Positions 10,152 through 29,269 of a stretch of DNA of 64,000 bases are shown one piece after another; positions within the stretch are counted from its first letter, which is position 1, and each line of letters starts with the position of its first letter. The translations under genes were made by a program, and so were the position numbers. Location: the NCBI RefSeq assembly GCF_029714425.1, contig NZ_CP121668.1, positions 7,957,501-8,021,500 on the forward strand, written 5' to 3'. The notes under the pieces were generated by a model. It was not told where the DNA came from. It saw nothing but the letters and a program-made list of their open reading frames with translations, and ran no database searches. The DNA is from Bradyrhizobium sp. CB2312 (GTDB lineage Bacteria > Pseudomonadota > Alphaproteobacteria > Rhizobiales > Xanthobacteraceae).

Positions 10152-10306
10152 CTCGCCCCCTCGCCAAAGCAGTCCGAGACGAGTGAATCACAAATCAAGT
10201 TTGCAAGGAATCCCGCTCCAAAGGCCCACTTTCCGGCAAATCCGGTTACGGCAAAACACCGCTTCTGGATTCCAAATCAACGGCTTGGGAGTTCTTCACG
10301 GACGAC

Positions 10307-10705
10307 TAGATCAGCGCTACGAATCGTACCGCCAGCGGGTCGGCGATTGTCGAGAAGTTCGATGGCTTGTTCCAAGTCTCTACCGAGGTGGCGGAGAATT
10401 AACCCTCGACTTGGCCTGTACAGGTGCAATTCAGTTTTCGCGACTCGGCCACTGCCCTTAGTCATGTGGCGCACGGCGCCCGCTTAGACTAGCATGCCGA
10501 CCTACGCGCCCGCGAGTCGATCCGCTGATGCGCTTGGCAACGCTGTTGAGGCTTAGGCTTTAGGCTCGAATAGCCAACTCGAGTAACCGCGGGTTCATTC
10601 GCTTATCTGATGCGGAGACCCGTAGACCAAAGCGAGCCAGGCTATCCCGCTGACGCGACCATTTTCCAAGCCTCCCCCAGCGAAATGATGGTGCTTATGC
10701 ACCGT
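10307..10705. other. Noncoding gap between IS and amidohydrolase gene
   Basis: Begins with TAGATC, the possible target repeat. A short minus frame at 10300-10470 (LGRDLEQAIELLDNRRPAGG) looks protein-like but is unidentified and may be a fragment of a gene hit by the IS. Nothing else was recognised. Confidence 0.35.
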
Positions 10706-12058
10706 TCAGGGATGAATTGCGTGCTCTCGATGTGGTTTACGGAAGAACTGTTGAGCGTTCCCGCGCATGATCCTTTCTATCAGACCACGAGTCTCTTCAA
10801 GCGCAACCCACCCTTCGGCAACCAATTGCGAGAGTGCCATCGCGATTCCACGACGCGCTACAAACGCATGGCCGTAAATTGGCTCGACAGCGACATAGTC
10901 GCCCCCAAAGGTGAAGATCTTGTTCGACGGGACCGCCACCAGAAACTCCTTCAGAAAGCGAACGCCCGCCACCGGATTGATAATCCACGCCCAGCACATG
11001 TCGATCGCGGCATTCGGGTAATGTTTGGCCAGCGCGATAAACTCGTGCTCATATGGGTAGCCGATATGCATGAGAACAAAACGGGTTTCGGGAAAGTCCT
11101 GCAACAGACGGCATACGTCTACGGCATTGCTGTGGGTACGGCCGAGTTGCATCACGCCATAGCCGGCCAAAACGCCGGTGTGCAGTTTGACCGGAAGGCC
11201 GCACTCGCCAGCTTTGTCGACACAATAGCGGAACAGATAATCTTGTAGCGCCTTGAGGTCCTCGGGACCCAGGGCGTGTAACGCGCCGACTCTGTCGGCG
11301 TGATGAGGAAATAGCCTTGACGCATGCGCCTTGGTGACCGGCTCGAAATTGAGAGCGCGGGAATAGGCAATCTGCGATTTTACGGCGACGGCTTTGGGAC
11401 CGTATGTTGCGAAGTAGAAGTCGATGACGTCGAGCCACTCATCGAGCGTCGCGGGTCGCCTGCCCGTCTCTGCCTCCACCCACGCAAAATCAGCAGCGCT
11501 ACACCGGCAGAGTTGAAGGATGCTTATATCGTGATCGAGTAGCCCTGGCTGTTCGGTCTCCATAAAAATGCGCTGTAGCGAATTGACATGGCAGCCCTCG
11601 ATGTTCGCCAGGCCAAAAATGCGGGCATAAAACCCCGGCTGCACCGTTTTTCGGTATTTCTCAGCGATGCGCGGCAGGCTCTCGGCCGTCAAATCATCTT
11701 CACCGTAAACGCCGCGAAACGTATGGCGCAGGGCCTGGGCGTAGCCGGTGTGGCGGATGCGCTCCCAATAGGGGGCGATCAATCGATATTTTTCCTGGCT
11801 TGGAAGATCCGGCCCGAGGAACCTGCGCAAATCGCCCCCCGGAAGGCCGGCAACGACCAGATCCTCGGCCGTATAGGACCTGAATAAATAAGCCCAGTCG
11901 TTGCATGGCAATGTTCGTGGATGGATCGCTCCAGCAAGGCGTTGACTTTCCTCAATCAGATGTTCGTGGGTGTCCACAAACGGCGTTTCCTCCACCCACT
12001 GCGCAATCTTTCGATCGGATTCCGTCATTGCCTCCCAGCCAATAGCAGCGCTACTCAT
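10706..12058 (-). CDS. Amidohydrolase family protein (Amidohydro_2 type)
   Basis: A 450-residue metal-dependent hydrolase of the amidohydrolase superfamily. FVDTHEHL near residue 27 is the HxH metal motif of strand 1, KLHTGVLAGYG and LMHIGYPYEHEF carry later His residues, and FTFGGDYVAVEP supplies the C-terminal Asp. The substrate is not evident; relatives act on amide, lactone or carboxylate substrates. AAAGGAG lies just upstream of ATG 12058. It is the last gene of a leftward set with an amino acid ABC transporter and a PLP aminotransferase, so it probably degrades something imported by that transporter. Confidence 0.75.
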   Translation of the reverse strand: MSSAAIGWEAMTESDRKIAQWVEETPFVDTHEHLIEESQRLAGAIHPRTLPCNDWAYLFRSYTAEDLVVAGLPGGDLRRFLGPDLPSQEKYRLIAPYWERIRHTGYAQALRHTFRGVYGEDDLTAESLPRIAEKYRKTVQPGFYARIFGLANIEGCHVNSLQRIFMETEQPGLLDHDISILQLCRCSAADFAWVEAETGRRPATLDEWLDVIDFYFATYGPKAVAVKSQIAYSRALNFEPVTKAHASRLFPHHADRVGALHALGPEDLKALQDYLFRYCVDKAGECGLPVKLHTGVLAGYGVMQLGRTHSNAVDVCRLLQDFPETRFVLMHIGYPYEHEFIALAKHYPNAAIDMCWAWIINPVAGVRFLKEFLVAVPSNKIFTFGGDYVAVEPIYGHAFVARRGIAMALSQLVAEGWVALEETRGLIERIMRGNAQQFFRKPHREHAIHP

Positions 12059-12179
12059 TTTGGACTCCTTTCAGGTAAGGACAGTCGCTTGCATCCGCAT
12101 TCGCGATCACCGCTGCGTTAACCATGATGTATGTCTAACGTTTGCCAACGGCGCATTTCGCGACCGCACTCCGATTAGA

Positions 12180-13073
12180 TCAATTTTTGACGACGTCACT
12201 CGGATGGGCAACGCGCTCCTTAAGAGCCTCCGTCATTGGAAAGTTGAGGTTGATGTTCTTCGGTGGGATCGCAGCCATGAACCATTTGTCGTAGATCTTC
12301 GCGAACTCGCCGGAAGCCATGAGCTTGGAGAGAACGTCGTCGACCATTTTTTTGAAGTCGGGGTCATCCTTCGAGAACATCAGGCCATAATAGTAGATCG
12401 TGCCATAATTGGCTCTTAAGAAAGTTAGGTCTGCGGGGTTCGAATAATCCGCCTTCATACCGGCCAAGAGAATGTCCGCCTCCACCCACGCCGATGCCCG
12501 CCCGGTGGCCAGCAGCAGCAGGGATTCAGCATGGTCTTTGGCTTGCGCGATCGTAAGATTGAGACCTTCATCCTGCGAGATACCTTTGGCGATACCAAGC
12601 GCATCCGACCCCTGTGTGACAACGATAGTCTTGCCCTTTAGATCTTTCGGCGTCTTGAACCCGCTCGACACCTTTGCGAGCCAAGCCGTTTGGCTAGCGA
12701 AGGTCGAAACGCTGAATGAGACCTGTTCCAGACGCTGCTTGCTGCTGGCAGTGCCGCCGCACTCGATATCGATCGTACCGTTCTGTATCAGCGGGATGCG
12801 GTTCGACGAATTGACCGGCGTGAGCTTGACATGAAGGTCTGGAGTGCTGAGATCAGCTTTCAGCCGATCGACGATATGCGCACACAGGTCCAGGGAAAAA
12901 CCGACTGGCTTCTGGTCGCCGCCGAGATAGGAAAAGGGGATCGAAGCTTCGCGGTAGCCAATGGTGATCGCCTTTTTCGACTTGATGTTGTCGAGCGTCG
13001 GACCGGCCTGAGCAGTGGAGACTGAAAGCATGGCGATAGCAGTTGCGGAGAGCAGTGCAAGCATTCTGAGCAT
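12180..13073 (-). CDS. Amino acid ABC transporter, periplasmic binding protein (GltI-like)
   Basis: A 297-residue solute-binding protein with a signal peptide (residues 1-23, ending AQAG). The mature part follows the glutamate/aspartate-type family 3 binding-protein pattern: ITIGYREASIPFSYL, GFSLDLC, IPLIQNGTIDIECGGT, then RLEQVSFS. The last matches the family's ligand-site region (usual wording NT..R...V.FS). It would deliver a polar or acidic amino acid, or a derivative, to the permeases encoded upstream. The ligand cannot be read from sequence alone. Confidence 0.85.
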   Translation of the reverse strand: MLRMLALLSATAIAMLSVSTAQAGPTLDNIKSKKAITIGYREASIPFSYLGGDQKPVGFSLDLCAHIVDRLKADLSTPDLHVKLTPVNSSNRIPLIQNGTIDIECGGTASSKQRLEQVSFSVSTFASQTAWLAKVSSGFKTPKDLKGKTIVVTQGSDALGIAKGISQDEGLNLTIAQAKDHAESLLLLATGRASAWVEADILLAGMKADYSNPADLTFLRANYGTIYYYGLMFSKDDPDFKKMVDDVLSKLMASGEFAKIYDKWFMAAIPPKNINLNFPMTEALKERVAHPSDVVKN

Positions 13074-13102
13074 GGAGATGTCTCGGTTCGGATAAAACGC
13101 GG

Positions 13103-13870
13103 CTAATGAATGATCTGGTTGAGGAAGGTCTTGGCCCGTTCCGTGTTCGGTGCTTGGAAGAAGGTGCTGGGATCACCCTCTTCCACGATCGAGCCGCGAT
13201 CCATGAAGACCACACGATCTGCCACTTCGCGCGCAAAACCCATTTCGTGTGTGACGCAGACCATCGTCATCCCGTCCTGCGCGAGCTCAACCATGGTGTC
13301 GAGCACCTCCTTGACCATTTCCGGGTCGAGAGCGGAAGTCGACTCGTCAAACAGCATGATCTTGGGCTGCATGCACAGGGCGCGAGCTATCGCAACACGC
13401 TGCTGCTGGCCGCCCGACAATTGGGCGGGATACTTCTTGGCCTGATCGTGAATGCGAACTTTCCTCAGCAACATCATCGCCCGACCATGCGCCTCAGCTC
13501 GGGGTAGCCCCCTCACTTTCATCGGAGCCAACATGCAGTTTTCGATCACCGAGAGATGTGGAAACAGGTTGAAGGTTTGAAAGACCATACCCACTTCGCA
13601 GCGGACGCTGTTGATATCGCCAATCCGATCTGTCAGCTCGGTCCCGTCGACGACTATGCGGCCTGAATCATGCTTTTCGATCTGATTGATACAGCGGATC
13701 AAGGTCGACTTCCCCGAACCCGACGGCCCGCAGAGTACGATCTTTTCTCCTTTTGCAATGTTGAGATTGATATCACTCAGGGCATTGAAGCTGCCGTATC
13801 GCTTGACGAGTTGCTCGACGACAACCATCGGGAATTGGTCGGCTGGGCTAACCGTGCGCTCTTGCTGCAT
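13103..13870 (-). CDS. Amino acid ABC transporter ATP-binding protein (GlnQ-like)
   Basis: A 255-residue cytoplasmic ATPase that powers the transporter. It has Walker A ([12 protein letters not shown]), Q-loop ([11 protein letters not shown]), signature ([15 protein letters not shown]), Walker B ([13 protein letters not shown]) and H-loop (CVTHEMGFA). This wording is typical of polar amino acid transporters. GGAGACC precedes ATG 13870. It lies between the binding-protein and permease genes in the same leftward operon. Confidence 0.92.
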   Translation of the reverse strand: MQQERTVSPADQFPMVVVEQLVKRYGSFNALSDINLNIAKGEKIVLCGPSGSGKSTLIRCINQIEKHDSGRIVVDGTELTDRIGDINSVRCEVGMVFQTFNLFPHLSVIENCMLAPMKVRGLPRAEAHGRAMMLLRKVRIHDQAKKYPAQLSGGQQQRVAIARALCMQPKIMLFDESTSALDPEMVKEVLDTMVELAQDGMTMVCVTHEMGFAREVADRVVFMDRGSIVEEGDPSTFFQAPNTERAKTFLNQIIH

Positions 13871-13925
13871 GCTGGTCTCCAGGTTGAAGCCGCCAGGGAA
13901 TGACGGGCTATCAGATCATCGATGA

Positions 13926-14620
13926 CTATCGGTGGGCGCCCGCGATCGCGTACTTCTTGCGAAGTGAGGCGACGAATTGGGACGCGGCGGAACTTATGAT
14001 GAGATAAGCAACGGCTACTGCGAGGTACATCTCGACGAGGCGACCATTGAGCTGTGCAAGCTTCGAAGCCGCACCAAGCAGATCGGTGAGGGACAGCACG
14101 TACACGAGCGACGTATCCTGAAACAGAATGATGGTCTGGCTCAGGATGATGGGGCTGGCCACCCGAAACACCTGCGGCAGGATGATGTGGCGATACGTAT
14201 CGAATGTCGACAAGGCGAGAGCCTGGCAGGCCTCGAACTGTCCCTTGTTCACCGCGCGCAACCGACGCGGATGATTTCCGAATAGTAGGCCGCCTCGAAC
14301 AAGCCGAACGTGATGAACGCCGTATAGGTGGCACCGACCGGAATCGGACGACCATTGCCTGACAGGTGGCCCAAAACGACGGGCACCAAGAAGAAAAACC
14401 AGAACAGGACGAGAATGAGCGGAATCGATCGCATCATGGCAACATAGCCACGGACGAGCTGGCTTAGAATGCGGAGTTCAAAATGCTGCACGAGAGCGAA
14501 GAGCGTTCCGAGAAACGTCCCAATCAGGAAGGCAGTTGCCGTCAAGGAGAGGGAGAATAGCAATCCTGACCATAAATAGGGCCATGCCTGCGCGATGATC
14601 GAGAAATCGAGGCTGTTCAT
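13926..14620 (-). pseudogene. Amino acid ABC transporter permease (GltK-like), frameshifted
   Basis: Inner-membrane permease read in two pieces. The N-terminal piece (from ATG 14620, MNSLDFSIIAQAWPYLW) ends at RVGCAR; the rest restarts as RAVNKGQFEACQALALS, which is the conserved EAA loop that contacts the ATPase. One missing base near 14258-14268 explains the break (expected RVGLRAVNKGQ). Otherwise it is a normal 230-residue His/Glu/Gln/Arg/opine-type permease. Either the transporter has lost one of its two permeases or this is a sequence error. Its start overlaps the stop of the upstream permease by ATGA. Confidence 0.8.
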
Positions 14621-15408
14621 TTCACGACCTCCATACTGCCAGGCAAGGAGCTTTCCAGCTGCACATCGTCAAAATCTGACTCGACGGCTTCCTTGCCTGG
14701 TGCGGTACCTGGAATGCGCACCGCTCTGTCGATGAGCATCATCGTCTGGTAGGCGATCAGAGCCAAAGCAAGATAGATGAGTGTGGCGACACCGAATGCA
14801 GTGAAGGTTTGGAACGTAGCGTCGCTGATTTGGCGCGCCTGGGCGGTCAACTCCATCAAGCCGATGGTCAGAGCCACGGACGTGTTCTTATAGATGCCCA
14901 TCACCTCGCTTGTCAGGCTTGGCACGATGAGGCGCAGAGCCTGGGGCAGGATGATATGGCGATAGGTCAGATATCCGCTCAGGCCAAGTGCGGCAGCCGC
15001 TTCGGCTTGCCCCTTAGGCAAGGCTTCGATACCTGCGCGAACCTGTTCTGCGATGCGCGCTGCGGTGTATAGGCTCAGACACCACAGCGCCGGAAAGAAA
15101 GATCCCCAAGGCGGAGGAATCTGCTTGATCCAGTCGCCTATCGCACTCGGAAGAAGCTCGGGCAGGACGAAGTACCAGAGAAACATCTGCACGAGGATGG
15201 GGATGTTCCGGAAGATCTCGACATAGAATCGGGCAAATGCCCCGAAAACGGGGTGCCGCACTGTTCGCCCGATGCCGACCGCGACTCCGACCGCGAACGC
15301 TATCCACCAGCCGAAGAAGGCAAGCGCCAACGTCCAACCAAGGCCCGAAAGAAGCCAGTCGATGTACCGCTGGCCATCCATTGTATTTTCAAGAAGAACT
15401 CCGAACAT
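14617..15408 (-). CDS. Amino acid ABC transporter permease (GltJ-like)
   Basis: A 263-residue inner-membrane permease of the His/Glu/Gln/Arg/opine family, with about five hydrophobic segments. The EAA-type loop reads EALPKGQAEAAAALGLSGYLTYRHIILPQALR. GGGAGG eight bases upstream fixes the start at ATG 15408 (MFGVLLENTMDG), although the frame is open for 106 more codons that overlap the upstream gap and aminotransferase end. It ends four bases inside the next permease gene, so the two are translationally coupled. Confidence 0.88.
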   Translation of the reverse strand: MFGVLLENTMDGQRYIDWLLSGLGWTLALAFFGWWIAFAVGVAVGIGRTVRHPVFGAFARFYVEIFRNIPILVQMFLWYFVLPELLPSAIGDWIKQIPPPWGSFFPALWCLSLYTAARIAEQVRAGIEALPKGQAEAAAALGLSGYLTYRHIILPQALRLIVPSLTSEVMGIYKNTSVALTIGLMELTAQARQISDATFQTFTAFGVATLIYLALALIAYQTMMLIDRAVRIPGTAPGKEAVESDFDDVQLESSLPGSMEVVK

Positions 15409-15460
15409 CGCGAGCCTCCCGATTGCAGGTGTTTTTCCCAAACCGCTCCCATGCCAAATC

Positions 15461-16621
15461 CTAAGCGGCCCTGAATGACCTTTTAGACTGCCGCTCACGG
15501 ATAAGATGCACCAGACGATCCACATCGTCGACTGTGTTGAACATGCCGAACGAAACGCGAATGCCATCGCGTTCGGGGGAAACACGCACGCCGTTCTCTT
15601 CGAAGTAGCCGAGCCATTCTGTCGCGGGCAGGCCAACGACGTAGATGTGAGGCGAGCGATGCTGACGCTGACGTGGACCGACGAGACTGAGGTCGAGTTC
15701 GTCCAGTTGGGCGATGAGATGATCACCGAGGTCGAAACAATGGTTCTGAATGTTGGTCACGCCAATCTGCTCGATCATATCGAGCGAGGCGCCGAGCGCG
15801 TGAATCGCAGGAAGGTTGAAGTTTCCCAGTTCGAAACGTCGCGCGCTCGGAGATGGTGACACGCAATCGGCACGCGCGATAAGGTCGTCAGGAACCTCGG
15901 CCAAGCTGGCAGCGGCAAGGTAGGCAGGCTCCAACTCCTGCAGCTTCTTATCCCAATACAGCAATCCAAGCCCTTGAGGCACGAGCAATCCCTTGTGACT
16001 GCCGGAGCCGACGAAGCTTGCCTGAATGGCTTTCGCGTCTATCGGAACGACCCCGATCGCCTGCATGACGTCGAGGACGAAATACAGCTTCTTATCCGCG
16101 CAAAGAGCGCCGATGCTCTCGATGTCGAAGCGATGTCCGGCGTGGAAGGTGACGTGCGAGAGCGAGATCGCGCGAGTCTTTTCATCGACGTGGGGAAGAA
16201 ATGTTTCCGCGTTTACGACATCCGTCATCGGAAGGAAGTCGATTTGGACGCCCTTCTTTTTCAGATTGAGGAAGGCGTAGGCGTTATTTGGGTGATCACC
16301 GTGGATCATCAAAACGTTGTCGCCGGCTCGCAGAGGCAACGCATTCGCCGCGATGTTCATGCTTTCCGATGTGTTCTTCGTGAAGGCAATTTCGTCGGAC
16401 GCCACTCCAAGGAAACGGGCGACTTTGGCACGCGTTTGCTCAACCCGATCGAGCCATACGCTTTTCGGTCCGGCTGTCTCCATGCTTTCACGGAGGAAGG
16501 TCTCGATCGCTATCATGACAGGACGCGCCAACGGCGTCTGGAAACCGGAGTCGAGGTAGACCATCCGTTTGGCCGCCGGGAACTCCTTGCGCACAGCTTC
16601 CACGTCGTAATGACGAGACAT
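15461..16621 (-). CDS. Class V aminotransferase family PLP enzyme (IscS/isopenicillin-epimerase-like)
   Basis: A 386-residue fold-type I PLP enzyme. TKNTSESMNIAANAL is the cofactor phosphate-binding region, FVLDVMQAIGVVPID carries the Asp that pairs with the pyridine N, and GSGSHKGLLVPQGLG contains the Schiff-base Lys. The C-terminal VRVSFGMFNTVDDVDRL is typical of the small domain. No catalytic Cys loop of sulfur-mobilising IscS is evident, so an epimerase, lyase or transaminase role fits better. Three in-frame ATGs lie within five codons (16633, 16627, 16621); GGAG before the third decided the start. First gene of the leftward transporter/amidohydrolase operon. Confidence 0.78.
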   Translation of the reverse strand: MSRHYDVEAVRKEFPAAKRMVYLDSGFQTPLARPVMIAIETFLRESMETAGPKSVWLDRVEQTRAKVARFLGVASDEIAFTKNTSESMNIAANALPLRAGDNVLMIHGDHPNNAYAFLNLKKKGVQIDFLPMTDVVNAETFLPHVDEKTRAISLSHVTFHAGHRFDIESIGALCADKKLYFVLDVMQAIGVVPIDAKAIQASFVGSGSHKGLLVPQGLGLLYWDKKLQELEPAYLAAASLAEVPDDLIARADCVSPSPSARRFELGNFNLPAIHALGASLDMIEQIGVTNIQNHCFDLGDHLIAQLDELDLSLVGPRQRQHRSPHIYVVGLPATEWLGYFEENGVRVSPERDGIRVSFGMFNTVDDVDRLVHLIRERQSKRSFRAA

Positions 16622-16768
16622 TCCCATCTCCATCCTTGGTCACGTCGCCCCGCACTGTCGGATTTGGGCCTAACGGCAATCCCAACACCTGTGCGCCGCA
16701 CAAACTCTGGTCATGAGACGACAGCGCCAACGATATGGGCAAAGGGCCAGGCGTCCAAGTTATTTTAC

Positions 16769-16785
16769 AAATTATAGTATTATTT
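16769..16785. promoter_or_regulatory. AT-rich near-palindrome between aminotransferase and iclR-type gene
   Basis: AAATTATAGTATTATTT is a 17-bp near-palindrome centred on G with one mismatched pair, lying in an unusually AT-rich patch (16759-16800) between divergent genes. Position and symmetry suggest the operator of the adjacent IclR-type regulator. This is inferred. Confidence 0.4.
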
Positions 16786-16823
16786 ATTCCGGAAAATGAT
16801 AATATGCGACTACGGAGGTAAGC

Positions 16824-17621
16824 ATGGAAGAGCAAGAAAGAACGGCTGGACCGCTCGACCGGGCATTCGCCGTTGTCGGTTACGTCGCTAGTCAGACGAG
16901 GGCTCCCTCGGTCGCGGAGATCGCGAAGGCGCTCTCGTTACCCGTTCCGACAGCCCACCGGCTTGTTGGAAACTTGGAAGAACGCGGCCTTCTGCAGAAG
17001 GCGCTTGGATCAAAGCGCTACGTAGTGGGCAATCAGTTGGTCACCCTGTCTGCCAAAGTCATCGGCGCGGCTTTTCGCACAGCCCGGCGACATGCGGTGC
17101 TGCGCGCAGTCGCTAGCGAGATCGGCGAACAGTGCGAAATTGGCGTCGTGCGCGACAATGTTGTCGCTTACGTCGACAGCGTACGGGTGTCTCAGCCGCA
17201 GGGACTTCAATTCAATCCCGGCGAGGCTGCTCCACTTCATTGCACCTCGACTGGCAAGATCTACATGAGTCGGTTACCCGAGAGGGCGCGCGAGAAGTTA
17301 TGCCGCTCGCTCGCTTTGACGCGGTACACCGACAACACCATCGTGGATCTCGAAACCCTCCTGAAGCTTCTCGAGGAAACCCGCCGTCGCGGATGGGCCA
17401 AAACCAATGAGGAATACGTGAAGGGCGTCGTCGGCTGCGCGGTCCCCATCGTTTCCCCGGACCGGGAACTGATCGCCTGCCTTGGCGTATCGGTGCCCGT
17501 AGCACGAGTGAGCTTCACAGAGCTGGATCGCTTCATTCCTCCGCTTCAAAGAGCCGCCGCGCTCCTGTCGCAAACCATCCTTCAGACGGACAGTGAAGAC
17601 GACACATTGGAGGATACTTGA
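16824..17621 (+). CDS. IclR family transcriptional regulator
   Basis: A 265-residue regulator. The N-terminal winged helix-turn-helix spans about residues 10-75 (RAFAVVGYVASQTRAPSVAEIAKAL, VPTAHRLVGNLEERGLL). The C-terminal IclR effector domain includes PLHCTSTGKIYMSRLPE and KGVVGCAVPIVSP. ACGGAGGTAAGC stands just before ATG 16824. It is divergent from the aminotransferase/ABC/amidohydrolase operon and therefore its likely regulator, with the operon substrate or a breakdown product as probable effector. The 176 bp after it up to the NRPS stop hold nothing recognisable. Confidence 0.88.
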   Translation: MEEQERTAGPLDRAFAVVGYVASQTRAPSVAEIAKALSLPVPTAHRLVGNLEERGLLQKALGSKRYVVGNQLVTLSAKVIGAAFRTARRHAVLRAVASEIGEQCEIGVVRDNVVAYVDSVRVSQPQGLQFNPGEAAPLHCTSTGKIYMSRLPERAREKLCRSLALTRYTDNTIVDLETLLKLLEETRRRGWAKTNEEYVKGVVGCAVPIVSPDRELIACLGVSVPVARVSFTELDRFIPPLQRAAALLSQTILQTDSEDDTLEDT

Positions 17622-17797
17622 TGATCCTCAGCGCCAGCCTGCTCGGGAGGAGAGAGCTTGATCGGCTGAGAACGTATCTCCATCGATGTGATCGACGACC
17701 TCCTCGATCCTCATGTCAGCTTGCGCATACTGCCATGTGTAAGCCATCGCTGACACTTTAAAAGGTCGGGGCCTCGGAGAAAGTTCTCTTGGTCTAT

Positions 17798-27709
<9,912 letters not shown>

Positions 27710-28158
27710 TCCGCATCACCAAATATGGTGTCGGCAGTATCGCAGCTGCCACTCAACCGCGTCAGCGTTTCAGGTAAGCGTTCTCATCGAACGACTTCTC
27801 CTCTATGGCGCTCTTTAGAGGATTACGCATGTATCGTGCCAACGGTGAAATCGAGTGCGATCTCTGCGATCGTCACAGCGGGGCTATGTCAGCTCTCCAA
27901 CAGCGTCGCCCGACATCGTACAATTGAGCGCGCCATTAATCGGAATAAGCATCCCCCCGCCTGGTCTTCCGGACAAGCCTGGACTCCCAAAGTAATTTGT
28001 CGACTCAGCCGAACCGCATCGCCTGCGCCTTTCGCAAAACCGGGACAAAGAGTTTTTCTGAGGTCCGCGCGTGCGGCACGCGGCAGTGCTAGATGGCTCG
28101 AGTAAACGTTTCTCGCAATTAGCGACAGTTCATATTGGATGGTGTTTCTTCGCGTCGC
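27710..28158. other. Gap between ectC-like gene and NRPS start
   Basis: Presumably holds the NRPS promoter. I found no convincing nod box, tts box or sigma-54 promoter (TGGCAG near 27758 lacks a matching -12 element). No coding frame here looks real. Confidence 0.4.
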
Positions 28159-28545
28159 TCAATATGTAGAGCCTGCAGGGTCGTCGAGCTTGTGGCGCTC
28201 GGTTCCGGTGAGGGGCGGGTTGAAGATGCTAACGATGATCAAGTCCTTGCCCCGTCCCCCGCGCAGGAAATGCTTGTCATGCTTGTCAAGTACATACATG
28301 TCGCCCCGGCGAATGGGAAAGACATTGCCGTCCATGTCCTCGACCTCACCCTCTCCGCCAATGCAGTAGCAGGCTTCGAGATGATTCCGGTATTGCAGAA
28401 GGGAAACGGTGTTGGCGCGCACGACGGTGTGGCAGATGCTAAAACCCATGCCGTCCTTATCCGTCAAGAGGCGGTGGCTAGTACCATTGCCCCAATCGAC
28501 GAAGTGATCGGTTGCTTCAACGTCGTGCAGACTACGCACAATCAT
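28159..28545 (-). CDS. ectC: EctC-like L-ectoine synthase homologue (lone)
   Basis: A 128-residue single-domain cupin matching ectoine synthase over its full length: [51 protein letters not shown]. The iron ligands known for EctC are present at Glu57, Tyr84 and His92. EctC normally closes the ring of N-gamma-acetyl-diaminobutyrate to ectoine and can cyclise glutamine to a five-membered amino acid. No ectA or ectB is in the window, so ectoine synthesis here is doubtful. It lies upstream of the NRPS on the same strand and may supply an unusual ring amino acid or modify a precursor; this is inference. ATG 28545 was chosen by family alignment; the ribosome site is weak. Confidence 0.82.
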   Translation of the reverse strand: MIVRSLHDVEATDHFVDWGNGTSHRLLTDKDGMGFSICHTVVRANTVSLLQYRNHLEACYCIGGEGEVEDMDGNVFPIRRGDMYVLDKHDKHFLRGGRGKDLIIVSIFNPPLTGTERHKLDDPAGSTY

Positions 28546-29269
28546 AGTGTTCGATTGCCCCAGATTGAAGTGATTGATCCAAAGGCGGGAGGCGGTTGTT
28601 CTGCCCCGGTACTGCGACCTCCCCTGTCGCGCGGCCGACTGGGATCTCCGTCGAAAAACCCCGCGGCCGGTTGCCGAGAGCACGTGCAGTAATCCTACGG
28701 GATTGGCTACACGCAAACGCCCTGCCATTTGCCCCACATCGACTATTAAAACTGTAGGCGCGAGGGTATTTCGCAGCCGACCTGGATCGGCGCGTAATAG
28801 CTTGATGTTCCACCTTTCGCGCGGTACCGCCGCTTACCTTTGTATTTCCCAGAATGCAGCTGGAGATGTTGCCGGCGATGAACTGTCTCCACAGATTTGG
28901 CAAGTCGTTTCCTTCCTTTGTGACTCTCGCCGCGAATACGCTTCCCCAGCGTCTCAGCTAGGAGAGCAAATGTCATGCCGCGATAGCAGACCGATGAAGG
29001 ATAAAAGTTGTGACTGTCTCAGCTGGCTAGCGATTAGAACGATTTGGCTGGGCGTGTAGCCAATCTAACAAACTGGCGAGATATTGGCCGAATACAAACA
29101 GGTCCTCGAGCGAGAACCGGTCGAGCAGAGCGGAGCGCCAAGACCCCCAAACCGCTTCAATCCGCGCTTTTAGAAGTTGCAAACTACTCCTGGCGTCACG
29201 CTAGGAAAACTCGTTGTGAACGTCGGAAATGTTGGCACAAGCTGCGCCGCCCTGTGGCTGCCCATTGAG
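28546..29269. other. Stretch without an identifiable gene
   Basis: Lies between the end of the conflict-type operon (29270) and the ectC-like gene. Open frames on both strands lack recognisable protein character and good start sites. The ectC promoter is probably here. Confidence 0.4.

Larger units (their letters stand above)
7383..10306 (-). mobile_element. IS5-family element interrupted by an IS1111-type element
   Basis: The ends are a perfect 18-bp inverted repeat (GTCGTCCGTGAAGAACTC at 7383-7400, complement at 10289-10306). The bases TAGATC occur immediately outside both ends and may be the target duplication. Inside is a transposase gene split by the 1391-bp element at 7892-9282, making a nested insertion. 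Confidence 0.8.

Noticed and set aside
15461..16621. Cysteine desulfurase (IscS/SufS) call
   Set aside because: The PLP motifs fit class V enzymes, but no catalytic Cys loop is visible and the context is catabolic.
27710..28158. nod box or flavonoid-type promoter before the NRPS
   Set aside because: No stretch resembles the nod box consensus on either strand.
29228..29248. TTGGCACAAGCTGC as a sigma-54 promoter
   Set aside because: GG and GC are two bases too close, and no gene follows in that direction.
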